In this document: piece after piece, positions 1-7,334 of the stretch
Layout of the letters: every line of letters starts with the position of its first letter
How positions within the stretch are numbered: position 1 is the stretch's first letter
Assembly: GCA_017856385.1 (NCBI GenBank)
Contig: JAFMFD010000012.1
Location: 1 to 41,981, forward strand
Reading direction: 5' to 3'
DNA: 41,981 nucleotides
Source of the DNA: Actinomycetota bacterium
GTDB taxonomy: Bacteria > Actinomycetota > Actinomycetes > S36-B12
Notes under the pieces: generated by a model
The model's database searches: none
What the model saw: only the letters and a program-made list of their open reading frames with translations
What the model was told of the DNA's origin: nothing
Made by a program: the position numbers and the translations under genes

Positions 1-36
1 GGAGCACCCGCTCGGGGCACCCGATTTCCGGGTCGA

Positions 37-79
37 CCCCCCTGACGGGTACCCTCGGGGGGCTGTCCGCTCCGGCGGA
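37..79 (+). promoter_or_regulatory. Two hairpins in the leader of the rpsF operon
   Basis: A C6/G6 stem (37-42 with 57-62) encloses the self-complementary GGGTACCC (47-54). A second small stem follows (66-70 with 75-79) with loop TCCG. They could be the end of a terminator for a gene before the window, or part of an rpsF leader structure. In many bacteria the S6:S18 complex binds an rpsF leader hairpin carrying a CCG motif. The second loop contains CCG, but the expected bulge cannot be confirmed by eye. Confidence 0.3.
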
Positions 80-146
80 TGCGTCGCACACACCCTCCTG
101 CCACGGAACGACCGTGGCCGCTGAGTCCGAAGGAGGTGGGTCGTCC

Positions 147-455
147 ATGCGTCGCTACGAGATCATGGTCATCCTCGATCCAGATCTGGAAGAGAAGACC
201 ATCGCCCCCAGCCTGGAGACGTTCCTCAACGTCGTCCGCGCTGACGGGGGAACCGTCGAGAACGTCGAGATCTGGGGCCGGCGCCGCCTGGCCTACGAGA
301 TCAACCACAAGCCCGAGGGCATCTACGCGGTCATCCACGTGACCGCCACCAAGGAGTCGGTGGCTGAGCTCGACCGCCAGCTGTCCCTCAACGAGGCCGT
401 CATGCGCACCAAGGTGCTGCGCCTCGACGACGCCGTCCCGGCGGGAGCCCAGTAG
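147..455 (+). CDS. rpsF: 30S ribosomal protein S6
   Basis: Ribosomal protein S6 (102 residues) binds 16S rRNA in the platform of the small subunit as a heterodimer with S18. The sequence opens [16 protein letters not shown] and carries the typical GRRRLAYEI segment of the family. The start at 147 is chosen because a strong Shine-Dalgarno sequence (AGGAGGTGG, 131-139) sits eight bases upstream; an in-frame ATG at 114 adds eleven residues foreign to the family. It is the first gene of the conserved rpsF-ssb-rpsR-rplI operon. Its TAG stop shares its last base with the GTG start of ssb, which points to translational coupling. Confidence 0.97.
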   Translation: MRRYEIMVILDPDLEEKTIAPSLETFLNVVRADGGTVENVEIWGRRRLAYEINHKPEGIYAVIHVTATKESVAELDRQLSLNEAVMRTKVLRLDDAVPAGAQ

Positions 456-931
456 TGGCTGCCGGCGACGTCGTCACCACGATCGTGGGCAACCTGACGA
501 ACGATCCGGAGCTGCGCTTCACCCCCAGCGGTGCGGCCGTGGCCTCCTTCACCGTCGCCTCCACCCCGCGGGTGCTGGATCGCAGCACCAACGAGTGGAA
601 GGACGGCGAGGCCCTGTTCATGCGCTGCAGCGTGTGGCGGCAGTACGCCGAGAACGTGGCCGAGTCCCTCTCGAAGGGCACCCGCGTCATCGTCACCGGC
701 CGGCTCCGCCAGCGCTCGTACGAGACCCGCGAGGGCGAGAAGCGCACCGTGATCGAGATGGAGGTCGACGAGGTCGGCCCCGCGCTGAAGTACGCGACCG
801 CCAAGGTGAACAAGGTCTCCCGTGGTGGCGGTGGCTTCGGCGGCGAGGGCGGCGGTGGCGGCGCTCCCGCGGACGACCCCTGGGCGTCCGGACCCTCATC
901 CGGCGCCGGCTTCGACGAGCCCCCCTTCTAA
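455..931 (+). CDS. ssb: Single-stranded DNA-binding protein
   Basis: SSB (158 residues) coats single-stranded DNA during replication, recombination and repair, and recruits partners through its C-terminal tip. The N-terminal OB fold (about residues 1-110) is typical, for example the [12 protein letters not shown] opening. It is followed by a glycine-rich flexible linker (about 124-137) and the acidic tip ending FDEPPF, which binds partner proteins. The length fits actinobacterial SsbA. The GTG start overlaps the rpsF stop by one base, so S6 and SSB are probably coupled in translation. The position between rpsF and rpsR is the classical one for the housekeeping SSB. Confidence 0.97.
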   Translation: MAAGDVVTTIVGNLTNDPELRFTPSGAAVASFTVASTPRVLDRSTNEWKDGEALFMRCSVWRQYAENVAESLSKGTRVIVTGRLRQRSYETREGEKRTVIEMEVDEVGPALKYATAKVNKVSRGGGGFGGEGGGGGAPADDPWASGPSSGAGFDEPPF

Positions 932-985
932 TCCCCCATTCCCCGGACGTCACCTGACGTCGGCCCCCGACAGGAGCAATACGAA

Positions 986-1252
986 ATGGCACGCGATTCC
1001 AAGAGCCGCCAGTCGGCTTCGCGCAAGAACGAGAAGATGGTCAAGGCCAAGGCCTGCCAGTTCTGCAAGGACGGCGTCAAGACCATCGACTACAAGGACA
1101 CGAACCTGCTGCGCAAGTTCATCTCCGACCGCGGCAAGATCCGCGCCCGCCGCGTCACGGGCAACTGCACCCAGCACCAGCGCGACATCGCCATGGCGGT
1201 CAAGAACGCCCGCGAGGTGGCTCTCCTTCCCTACACGTCCACCGCGCGCTGA
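986..1252 (+). CDS. rpsR: 30S ribosomal protein S18
   Basis: S18 (88 residues) pairs with S6 on the 30S platform. The basic N-terminus is followed by [15 protein letters not shown] and the highly conserved [17 protein letters not shown] segment. The start follows a Shine-Dalgarno-like AGGAG (972-976). The CxxC near residue 26 is one half of the zinc-ribbon-like cysteine set found in zinc-containing S18 forms; only one more Cys (CTQHQ) is present, so zinc binding is uncertain. It is the third gene of the rpsF operon, 54 bases after ssb. Confidence 0.97.
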   Translation: MARDSKSRQSASRKNEKMVKAKACQFCKDGVKTIDYKDTNLLRKFISDRGKIRARRVTGNCTQHQRDIAMAVKNAREVALLPYTSTAR

Positions 1253-1277
1253 CGCCCGAATTCACGAAGGAACGACC

Positions 1278-1724
1278 ATGAAGCTCATCCTCACCCAGGA
1301 CGTGGCCGGCCTCGGAGCGCCGGGCGACGTCGTCGAGGTCAAGGACGGCTACGGCCGCAACTACCTCGTGCCCAACGGCTACGCCATCCGCTGGACCCGC
1401 GGCGGCGAGAAGCAGGTCACCCAGATCAAGCGCGCCCAGAAGGTGCGCGAGGTCCGCGACCTCGGCCACGCCAACGAGATCAAGCAGGCCCTCGAGGCCC
1501 TGGCGATCACGCTCACCGCGAATGCCGGTGACAGCGGTCGACTGTTCGGGTCGATCACCAACGCCGATGTCGCCGACGCCATCAAGGCGGCCGGCGGCCC
1601 GGTGGTCGACAAGCGCAAGGTCACCCTCGGTGCTCCGGTCAAGACGGTCGGCAAGCACGCCGCCACCGTCGAGGTGCATCCCGACGTGGTGGCGACGGTG
1701 ACCTTCGAGGTCGTCGCCGGCTGA
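1278..1724 (+). CDS. rplI: 50S ribosomal protein L9
   Basis: L9 (148 residues) is a two-domain protein joined by a long helix. It binds 23S rRNA near the L1 stalk and affects translational fidelity. The N-terminal domain shows the signature [19 protein letters not shown] and GYGRNYLVP. The connecting helix spans about residues 42-75, and the C-terminal domain carries [17 protein letters not shown]. The start at 1278 follows GAAGGAA (1266-1272). It is the last gene of the operon and is followed directly by a perfect 21-bp hairpin. In many actinobacteria dnaB follows rplI closely; here small membrane proteins and a phosphatase lie between them. Confidence 0.97.
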   Translation: MKLILTQDVAGLGAPGDVVEVKDGYGRNYLVPNGYAIRWTRGGEKQVTQIKRAQKVREVRDLGHANEIKQALEALAITLTANAGDSGRLFGSITNADVADAIKAAGGPVVDKRKVTLGAPVKTVGKHAATVEVHPDVVATVTFEVVAG

Positions 1725-1745
1725 GAGCGCTGCTCGCACCTGCTC

Positions 1746-1795
1746 CACGTATGAGGAAGGGCCACCTCCACGGGGGTGGCCCTTCCTCATACGTG
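1746..1795. terminator. Perfect 21-bp hairpin, bidirectional terminator
   Basis: Positions 1746-1766 are exactly complementary to 1775-1795, with an eight-base loop. The structure lies between the convergent rplI and the DUF4190-like gene, 21 bases after rplI and 12 bases from the other stop. There is no U-tract, as is common for actinobacterial hairpin terminators. A perfect stem of this length should stop or protect transcripts from both sides. Confidence 0.85.
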
Positions 1796-1807
1796 CGGCT
1801 ATTCGTG

Positions 1808-2107
1808 CTACATGCCCGAGTTCGTGCTCATCGCGGCGGCGAAGAACACGAAGTACAGGATGAGGCCGATCGCGTAGAGGACCAGGCTGATGATGCCCAG
1901 GACGAAGCCGGCCTTCGCGGCTCCCCCGTTGGTGGCGAGGCCCTGCTCCGCCCTCGTCATGCCCATCTTCCCGAAGATGATGGCGAGGATGCCACCGAGG
2001 AACGGCAGGCAGCCGATGATGCCGAGGATTCCGAGGACGAGGGCAGCGGTGCCCATTCCGTTCTGGGGAGCAGCGGGCTGGCCCTGAGCGGGCATGGATT
2101 CGGACAT
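1808..2107 (-). CDS. DUF4190-like small membrane protein
   Basis: A 99-residue membrane protein of unknown function. A short hydrophilic N-terminus rich in Pro, Gln and Ala is followed by two hydrophobic segments (about residues 20-45 and 67-92). The repeated pattern GTAALVLGILGIIG and KAGFVLGIISLVLY is typical of the DUF4190 family, whose members alternate helices and small polar loops in the actinobacterial membrane. The start at 2107 is preferred over one eight codons upstream because GGAGGG lies about seven bases before it. It converges on rplI across a strong hairpin and diverges from the DUF805 gene. No function can be inferred from context. Confidence 0.75.
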   Translation of the reverse strand: MSESMPAQGQPAAPQNGMGTAALVLGILGIIGCLPFLGGILAIIFGKMGMTRAEQGLATNGGAAKAGFVLGIISLVLYAIGLILYFVFFAAAMSTNSGM

Positions 2108-2199
2108 GGGATTCCCTCCGTAGGTGACCAACCGTCATATTCAAGCGCAATCGATGGGGATTGAGGGGAAAGTTCAGGGGAAATCGACCTGTTCCGGCG

Positions 2200-2205
2200 T
2201 AGTGT
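2200..2205 (+). promoter_or_regulatory. Candidate -10 for the DUF805 pair
   Basis: TAGTGT fits the actinobacterial TAnnnT -10 pattern in the divergent gap 2108-2246. Just downstream, 2216-2225 is the perfect palindrome CGTGATCACG, which would fall in the 5' leader. No convincing -35 is visible. Confidence 0.4.
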
Positions 2206-2246
2206 CTGACCCGTTCGTGATCACGGGGGAGGAAGGGCGACGCTCC

Positions 2247-2660
2247 ATGGGGTTCGCCGACGCTGTGCGCACCTGCCTGCGCAGGTACGCGGACTTCAGC
2301 GGACGCGCATCCCGGGCCGAGTTCTGGTGGTTCTTCCTGTTCACCTTCCTCGTCACCATGGTGCTGACGCTCCCTCTGTACATCGTCAGTGTCGTCGTCT
2401 CGCTCATGGACGGCTCGTCGGCCGCCGGCCTAGCCTTCGCGATCCTGCTGACGGGATGGTCGATCCTGGTTGCCGGTGTCTCGATCGCGCTGCTCATCCC
2501 GCTGCTGGCCGTCGGCTCGCGCCGACTCCACGACTACGGGCAGCCCGCCTGGTGGCTGCTGCTGTATCTCGTGCCCTGCGGCAACCTCGTGCTCCTGGTG
2601 TTCTGGGCCCTCGACGGGACTCCGGGTGAGAACCAGTACGGCGCTCGTCCCCTGCAGTAA
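2247..2660 (+). CDS. DUF805 membrane protein (first of a pair)
   Basis: A 137-residue integral membrane protein of the DUF805 family (YhaH-like), whose biochemical role is unknown. The family signature is clear: a short amphipathic start, FSGRASRAEFWWFFLF, two further hydrophobic segments, SRRLHDYGQPAWWLLL and a final segment ending GENQYGARP. The start at 2247 is chosen over an in-frame ATG at 2124 because homology begins at MGFADAV and a purine-rich GGGGGAGGAAGGG precedes it. It lies 41 bases before a second DUF805 gene with the same domain order, so the two are probably a tandem duplication in one transcript. Confidence 0.85.
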   Translation: MGFADAVRTCLRRYADFSGRASRAEFWWFFLFTFLVTMVLTLPLYIVSVVVSLMDGSSAAGLAFAILLTGWSILVAGVSIALLIPLLAVGSRRLHDYGQPAWWLLLYLVPCGNLVLLVFWALDGTPGENQYGARPLQ

Positions 2661-2701
2661 TCCACGAAGCGCGCTCGCGCGCACAACCCGAAGGAGAGGC
2701 C

Positions 2702-3082
2702 ATGGGCTTCGGTCAGGCCATTTCGTACAACTTCAGCAATCTGGGCAACTTCGAGGGCCGCGCGTCGCGGCCGGAGTTCTGGTGGTGGGTCCTGTTCCTG
2801 TGGCTCATCAACCTCGTCGTCAACGTCTTCACCGGCGGCCTCGGCGCGATCCTCGGTGGCAGCACCGAGTTCGGCGTCCTGACCTTCATCGGCTACATCA
2901 TCTGGATCATCATCATCCTCGCCACCATCGCGGTCGGTGCGCGTCGCCTGCATGACTCCGGTCGCAGTGGCTGGCTGCAGCTGCTCTGGCTGCTGCCCTG
3001 CATCGGCCCCATCATCCTGATCATCTTCTGGGCGCAGCAGGGCAACCAGGGAGACAACAAGTACGGGGCGCCGGCGAGCTGA
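2702..3082 (+). CDS. DUF805 membrane protein (second of a pair)
   Basis: A 126-residue DUF805 membrane protein paralogous to its upstream neighbour. It shows FEGRASRPEFWWWVLF near the N-terminus, three hydrophobic segments, ARRLHDSGRSGWLQLLW, and the C-terminal GDNKYG motif of the family. The start follows a good Shine-Dalgarno sequence (AAGGAGAGG, 2691-2699). The two copies share family motifs but differ across the membrane segments, so the duplication is not recent. Function is unknown. A hairpin follows immediately. Confidence 0.85.
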   Translation: MGFGQAISYNFSNLGNFEGRASRPEFWWWVLFLWLINLVVNVFTGGLGAILGGSTEFGVLTFIGYIIWIIIILATIAVGARRLHDSGRSGWLQLLWLLPCIGPIILIIFWAQQGNQGDNKYGAPAS

Positions 3083-3103
3083 GCCGGGGGGACGAAGGGC
3101 CTG

Positions 3104-3142
3104 CGCAGGTGCCGCCGCTCCACGCGGGTGGCGGCACCTGCG
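3104..3142. terminator. 13-bp hairpin, bidirectional terminator
   Basis: Positions 3104-3116 pair perfectly with 3130-3142 around a 13-base loop. An outer GGGC (3097-3100) / GCCC (3143-3146) pairing can extend the stem. The hairpin sits between convergent genes (DUF805 and the tyrosine phosphatase) and has no U-tract. Confidence 0.75.
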
Positions 3143-3148
3143 GCCCGG

Positions 3149-3673
3149 TCAGGCCTGCAGTGAGCTGTCACGAAGGCCGTCGACGATGCCGTCGGCGGCC
3201 TTCTCGATCATCCTGAGGGAGTCGGCGAACCCGTCGGTGTCGCCGAAGTAGGGGTCGGGCACGGCGAGGTCGGCGTGGGGCTCGGGCAGGTGCGCGAGGT
3301 CCGGGTCGTAGGAGCGGAACATGCGCAGGACCGGGCGATCAGCCTCGGCCAGCCCGGAGGTCTCCAGCATGGCGGCAAGGTCGGCGTAGTTGGCCTGGTC
3401 CATAGCCAGCAGCAGGTCGATATCGCCCATCCAGTCGGGGGTGATCTGCCGGGCCGCATGGTCCAGCGGGTAGCCGGCGGCCGTCAGGGTGGCCCGGGCC
3501 CGCGGGTCGGCCGGATGCCCGAGGTGCCAGTCGCCGGTGCCGGCCGAGTCCACGCTCACGACGCCGTCGAGCCCGGCCGCGGCGACCCGCTCCCGCAGCA
3601 CCGCCTCGCCCATCGGCGAGCGGCAGATGTTGCCCAGGCACACCACAGTGACGCGATAGGGGCGAGTGCTCAC
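3149..3673 (-). CDS. Low-molecular-weight protein-tyrosine phosphatase
   Basis: A cytoplasmic phosphatase of 174 residues that removes phosphate from tyrosine residues, or from arginine in some relatives. The active-site loop is intact: Cys12 to Arg18 in VCLGNICRSPMGE (CX5R followed by Ser). The general acid Asp140 sits in the DPYFG motif. Length and motif order match actinobacterial PtpA-type enzymes. No tyrosine kinase is visible in the window, so its substrate is unknown. The GTG start has a -10-like TAGCCT six bases upstream and no Shine-Dalgarno sequence, suggesting a leaderless mRNA. It diverges from dnaB. Confidence 0.93.
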   Translation of the reverse strand: MSTRPYRVTVVCLGNICRSPMGEAVLRERVAAAGLDGVVSVDSAGTGDWHLGHPADPRARATLTAAGYPLDHAARQITPDWMGDIDLLLAMDQANYADLAAMLETSGLAEADRPVLRMFRSYDPDLAHLPEPHADLAVPDPYFGDTDGFADSLRMIEKAADGIVDGLRDSSLQA

Positions 3674-3679
3674 GGCCTC

Positions 3680-3685
3680 AGGCTA
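3680..3685 (-). promoter_or_regulatory. -10 element of the phosphatase gene (leaderless)
   Basis: On the minus strand TAGCCT is followed by six bases and then the GTG start at 3673. This geometry puts the transcription start at or next to the start codon. Confidence 0.6.
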
Positions 3686-3704
3686 CCGAGGGGGTCACGA
3701 CTTT

Positions 3705-3846
3705 CCGTCCACAGGCTTGGGACGCCGTCCGGCCTGCTCGCACGAGGCGACCGGCTCACCTCGTCCTCGCAACTCCCCACGATGTCCACAGGTCGGCCAC
3801 CGTCCGCGGCGGTGAGTTCCGCAGGTCGTCCACAGGTCTGTCCACA
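3705..3846 (+). promoter_or_regulatory. Cluster of DnaA-box-like sites upstream of dnaB
   Basis: The 7-mer GTCCACA occurs four times in one orientation, at 3707-3713, 3784-3790, 3828-3834 and 3840-3846. The 9-mers are CCGTCCACA, ATGTCCACA, TCGTCCACA and CTGTCCACA. The GC-rich actinobacterial DnaA box is close to TTGTCCACA, so two copies match at 8 of 9 positions. The sites fill the gap between the phosphatase and dnaB, next to both promoters, and may let DnaA control dnaB or act as a titration or accessory origin site. Confidence 0.55.
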
Positions 3847-3876
3847 GCGGTGGTGGACGGTGTCAGAGCCCATCCC

Positions 3877-3882
3877 TAGCGT
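3877..3882 (+). promoter_or_regulatory. -10 element of dnaB (leaderless)
   Basis: TAGCGT is followed by exactly six bases and then the dnaB GTG at 3889. No Shine-Dalgarno sequence is present in front of the GTG. The arrangement fits a leaderless transcript. Confidence 0.6.
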
Positions 3883-3888
3883 GGGCCC

Positions 3889-6222
3889 GTGACCGTCTAC
3901 GAGCTGCATCCGGAGGAGGATGCCGGCCTCGACCGCACCCCTCCGAACGACGCGGCAGCGGAGCAGTCGGTGCTCGGCGCGATGCTGCTCAGCAAGGACG
4001 CCATCGCCGACGTCGTCGAGGTGCTGCGCGAGGCTGACTTCTACCGGCCCGCCCACCAGGTGATCTACGGTTCGATCCTCGATCTCTACGGCCGGGGCGA
4101 GCCAGCCGATGCCGTCACGGTGGCGGCCGACCTGACCCGCGCCGGTGACATCGGCCGGGTCGGGGGCGCGCCCTACCTGCACACCCTCGTGTCGATGGTG
4201 CCCACAGCCGCCAATGCCGGCTACTACGGCCGGATCGTGCGCGAGAAGGCCATCCTGCGCCGCCTCGTCGAGGCGGGCACCCGCATCGTCTCCATGGGCT
4301 ACGCGGGCACCGGCGATGTCGACCAGACCGTCGACCGGGCCCAGGCCGAGGTCTATGACGTCACCGACCGACGCACGAGCGAGGACTACGCGCCGCTCAG
4401 CGACATCATGGGCGAGGCGCTCACCGAGATCGAGGCCATCTCCAACCGCAATGGCGAGATGGTCGGGGTGCCCACCGGGTTCGCCGAGCTCGACAAGCTC
4501 ACCAACGGCCTGCACCCGGGTCAACTGATCATCGTCGCCGCGAGGCCTGCCATCGGGAAGGCCCTCGCGCTCGATACCCCAGTTCCGACCCCCACGGGGT
4601 GGACGACCCAGGGAGACCTCCGACCGGGTGACCTTGTGCTCGGTGACGACGGTCGCCCCACTCGTGTCGTCAACATCAGCGAGACCTGGTTCGAGCGCCC
4701 GTGCTTTCGTGTTCACTTCAGTGACGGCACCTCGATCGTCGCCGATGCGGAGCACGAGTGGCTGACGCACACACGTGCGTCGCGTCGTCGCCGAGGCCTG
4801 GCACCTTCCATCGTCACCACCGCCCAGATCGCTGAATCAGTGCGCTGCGACACCGCTGATGCGCGTCTCAATCACTCCATCACCAATGCCGCACCCCTCG
4901 ACCTACCCCACGCGGATCTTCCCGTCGGGCCCTACACCCTCGGTGTCTGGCTGGGCGATGGGACATCCGCGGCTGCTCACTTCACCTCCGCGGATCCCGA
5001 GATCGTGATGCAGGTTGAGGGCGAAGCCGCCGAACGTGGTGATGAGCTTGACCGAATCTGCTCGTTCCTGGCCGAGCTCGGCCGGCAGGGCAACACGCAC
5101 ATACCGGCCCTGTACCTACGTGCATCCGAGCGCCAACGCCGAGCACTCCTTGCCGGCCTCCTCGACACGGATGGAACCGTCGCGACGACGGGAGGCGCTC
5201 AGTTCACGACCACGTCCCGTCGGCTGGCCATGGACGTCCGTGAACTCGTGGCAAGCCTCGGCTATCGCGTGTCGGTCAGCGAGAAGGCGGTCCGGGGCCG
5301 ATCTGTCGAAACCTCGACGGCGTTCGACATCAACTTCACGACCCATGATGATGTCTTTCGCCTCGAACGCAAGCGGCTTCTGGCCAAAGAGCGCATGGCG
5401 GGCAAGTCCGATGCACGGCACGGCTTGCGCTTCATCAAGCGTGTCGAGCAGGTCGCCAGCGTCCCGGTTCGTTGCATCCAGGTCGAGAACGATTCTCACC
5501 TGTACCTAGCGGGCGAGAGCATGATCCCTACTCACAATTCCACGCTGGGCGTAGATATTGCACGATCGGCATCGATCAAGAACGGCCTGACAAGCGTGAT
5601 CTTCTCTCTGGAGATGAGTCGCAGTGAGATCGTCATGCGCTTGCTCTCCGCGGAGGCGCAGGTGCCACTGCACCACATGCGTGCAGGCACGATGAGCGAC
5701 TCCGATTGGACCAAGCTGGCGGGCAAGATGGGCGTGGTGAGCGAGGCGCCACTGTTCATCGACGATTCGCCGAACATGACTCTCATGGAGATCCGCGCCA
5801 AGTGCCGGCGCCTGAAGCAGCGCCACAACCTCCGCCTTGTCATCGTCGACTACCTGCAGCTCATGACAAGCGGCAAGAAAGTCGAGAGCCGGCAGCAGGA
5901 GGTGTCGGAGTTCTCTCGGTCGTTGAAGCTGCTGGCCAAGGAGCTCGGCGTGCCCGTCATCGCGATCAGCCAGCTGAACCGTGGCCCCGAGCAGCGCACT
6001 GACAAGAAGCCCATGCTCTCCGACCTTCGTGAAAGCGGATCGCTGGAGCAGGATGCGGACATGGTAATTCTGCTGCACCGCGAGGATGCCTACGAGCCGG
6101 AGTCTCCGCGTGCGGGCGAGGCCGACTTCATCGTCGCCAAGCACCGCAATGGCCCGACATCCAAGGTGACCGTGGCCTTCCAGGGCCACTACTCACGCTT
6201 CGTCGACATGGCGCAGACGTAG
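3889..6222 (+). CDS. dnaB: Replicative DNA helicase DnaB with intein
   Basis: The hexameric replicative helicase that unwinds DNA ahead of the fork and binds DnaG primase. The 777-residue precursor contains a 326-residue intein, leaving a mature protein of 451 residues, the usual DnaB size. The N-terminal domain (about residues 15-120, PPNDAAAEQSVLGAMLL) is typical. The Walker A loop ARPAIGK (218-224) is cut by the intein and resumes with STLGVDIARS (551 on). Walker B LVIVDYLQLM lies near 650. Later motifs AISQLNRGPEQR, SLEQDADMVILLHR and FIVAKHRNGPT are intact. The insertion is in frame and both extein halves look functional, so this is not a frameshift. The helicase cannot bind ATP until splicing restores the P-loop. 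Confidence 0.97.
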   Translation: MTVYELHPEEDAGLDRTPPNDAAAEQSVLGAMLLSKDAIADVVEVLREADFYRPAHQVIYGSILDLYGRGEPADAVTVAADLTRAGDIGRVGGAPYLHTLVSMVPTAANAGYYGRIVREKAILRRLVEAGTRIVSMGYAGTGDVDQTVDRAQAEVYDVTDRRTSEDYAPLSDIMGEALTEIEAISNRNGEMVGVPTGFAELDKLTNGLHPGQLIIVAARPAIGKALALDTPVPTPTGWTTQGDLRPGDLVLGDDGRPTRVVNISETWFERPCFRVHFSDGTSIVADAEHEWLTHTRASRRRRGLAPSIVTTAQIAESVRCDTADARLNHSITNAAPLDLPHADLPVGPYTLGVWLGDGTSAAAHFTSADPEIVMQVEGEAAERGDELDRICSFLAELGRQGNTHIPALYLRASERQRRALLAGLLDTDGTVATTGGAQFTTTSRRLAMDVRELVASLGYRVSVSEKAVRGRSVETSTAFDINFTTHDDVFRLERKRLLAKERMAGKSDARHGLRFIKRVEQVASVPVRCIQVENDSHLYLAGESMIPTHNSTLGVDIARSASIKNGLTSVIFSLEMSRSEIVMRLLSAEAQVPLHHMRAGTMSDSDWTKLAGKMGVVSEAPLFIDDSPNMTLMEIRAKCRRLKQRHNLRLVIVDYLQLMTSGKKVESRQQEVSEFSRSLKLLAKELGVPVIAISQLNRGPEQRTDKKPMLSDLRESGSLEQDADMVILLHREDAYEPESPRAGEADFIVAKHRNGPTSKVTVAFQGHYSRFVDMAQT
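4561..5538 (+). other. Class 3-type DnaB intein with LAGLIDADG domain
   Basis: A self-splicing element of 326 residues inserted between Lys and Ser of the DnaB P-loop. Position 1 is Ala, so the standard Cys1/Ser1 nucleophile is missing. The Trp-Cys-Thr triad that defines class 3 inteins is present: Trp67 in block B (ADAEHEW), Cys305 at block F position 4 (VPVRCIQVEN) and Thr324 in MIPTHN. It ends in His325-Asn326, followed by Ser as the +1 residue. A homing-endonuclease domain lies between, with LGVWLGDG (127-134) and LLAGLLDTDG (196-205); both catalytic acids (Asp133, Asp204) are kept, although the two motifs are only about 70 residues apart. Codons are less GC-rich than in the N-extein, consistent with horizontal arrival. 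Confidence 0.93.
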
Positions 6223-6234
6223 GCGCCACCCCGC

Positions 6235-6240
6235 TAGCCT
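6235..6240 (+). promoter_or_regulatory. Candidate -10 upstream of the inositol-dehydrogenase-like gene
   Basis: TAGCCT lies 43 bases before the GTG at 6283 and would give a leader of roughly 36 bases. No -35 consensus is visible. Confidence 0.4.
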
Positions 6241-6282
6241 GCCGATCGTCGGTGTGACCTCGGGCGGAAAGCAGGTGCTGCA

Positions 6283-7332
6283 GTGGTGAAGGATCTTGGT
6301 TTCGGCCTGGCCGCTGGTGTCGACGGGCCCGTCCTGCGGGTAGGCGTCATCGGCTGCGGCCGCATCGGTCGCCTGCATGCCGGGATCATCGACCGGGACA
6401 TCCCCGGCCTCGCCGTCGGCGGAGTTGCTGACGTGGCGCGGGACCTTGCGGAGAGCCTCGCTGCCTCGACGCAGGCGCCGGTGATGTCGGTGGACGAGAT
6501 GCTCGCCTCTCCCGAGATCGACGCCATCGCCATCTGCAGCAGCACCGACACCCATGTCGACCACATCGTGGCCGCCGCTCGTGCGGGCAAGCCGATCTTC
6601 TGCGAGAAGCCCGTGAGCCTGAACCTCGCCGAGGTGGAGCGGGCCGCGGCTGCCGTCGAGGAGTCCGGCGTCCCGTTCATGGTCGGCTTCAATCGTCGCT
6701 TCGACCCCACGCACCAGTCCGTGCATGACGCGGTCGCGCAGGGCACCATCGGAGTCCTGCACATGGTGCGGATCACCAGCCGTGATCCCGCTCCGCCACC
6801 GGTCGAGTATGTGGCGGTCAGCGGGGGGATCTTCATGGACATGATGATCCACGACTTCGACATGGCGCGGTACGTCTCCGGCAGCGAGGTGGTGGAGGTC
6901 TACGCCCGCGGCGCGGTCCGTGTGGATCCACGGATCGGTGCGGCCGGCGACGTCGACACGGCCGTCGTCCTCCTCACCCACGCCGACGGCACCTTCACCA
7001 CGATCGACAACAGCCGCGAGGCTGTCTACGGCTATGACCAGCGCCTGGAGGCGTTCGGGTCCGAGGGCATGGCCCAGTCGGGGAACCAGCTCACCCACAC
7101 CGGCAGCGTGACGACCCGAGCCGGCACGGCCTCGGAGCCGCTCGCCTGGTTCTTCCTCGACCGGTACACCCCGGCCTACCGGCGGGAGTGGGAGGCCTTC
7201 CGTCGCTACCTGGTGGACGGCGGCCCCTCGCCGGCAGGTGCCCAGGATGCGCTGGCCGTCACGCGTATCGCGATGGCGGCGGACCTGTCGATGCGTGAAG
7301 ACCGCCCCGTCAGGGTGGCGGAGGTGGGCTGA
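6283..7332 (+). CDS. Gfo/Idh/MocA oxidoreductase, inositol 2-dehydrogenase-like
   Basis: An NAD(P)-dependent dehydrogenase of 349 residues, most like myo-inositol 2-dehydrogenase (IolG). It would oxidise a ring or sugar hydroxyl to a ketone. The Rossmann motif GVIGCGRIGRLHAG is near residues 21-34, EKPVSLN carries the catalytic Lys, and FMDMMIHDFDMARYV holds the conserved Asp and His of the active site. The N-terminus has about 17 extra residues before the Rossmann strand; the GTG start at 6283 is uncertain since no good Shine-Dalgarno sequence is seen. It is two bases from the next gene, an epimerase-like reductase, so the two form an operon. Family members act on many polyols, so the substrate is not fixed by sequence. 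Confidence 0.85.
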   Translation: MVKDLGFGLAAGVDGPVLRVGVIGCGRIGRLHAGIIDRDIPGLAVGGVADVARDLAESLAASTQAPVMSVDEMLASPEIDAIAICSSTDTHVDHIVAAARAGKPIFCEKPVSLNLAEVERAAAAVEESGVPFMVGFNRRFDPTHQSVHDAVAQGTIGVLHMVRITSRDPAPPPVEYVAVSGGIFMDMMIHDFDMARYVSGSEVVEVYARGAVRVDPRIGAAGDVDTAVVLLTHADGTFTTIDNSREAVYGYDQRLEAFGSEGMAQSGNQLTHTGSVTTRAGTASEPLAWFFLDRYTPAYRREWEAFRRYLVDGGPSPAGAQDALAVTRIAMAADLSMREDRPVRVAEVG

Positions 7333-7334
7333 CG

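Noticed and set aside
3889-6222. dnaB broken by an insertion or pseudogenised
   Set aside because: The extra sequence is in frame, has intact intein blocks at both ends, and both extein halves keep all helicase motifs.
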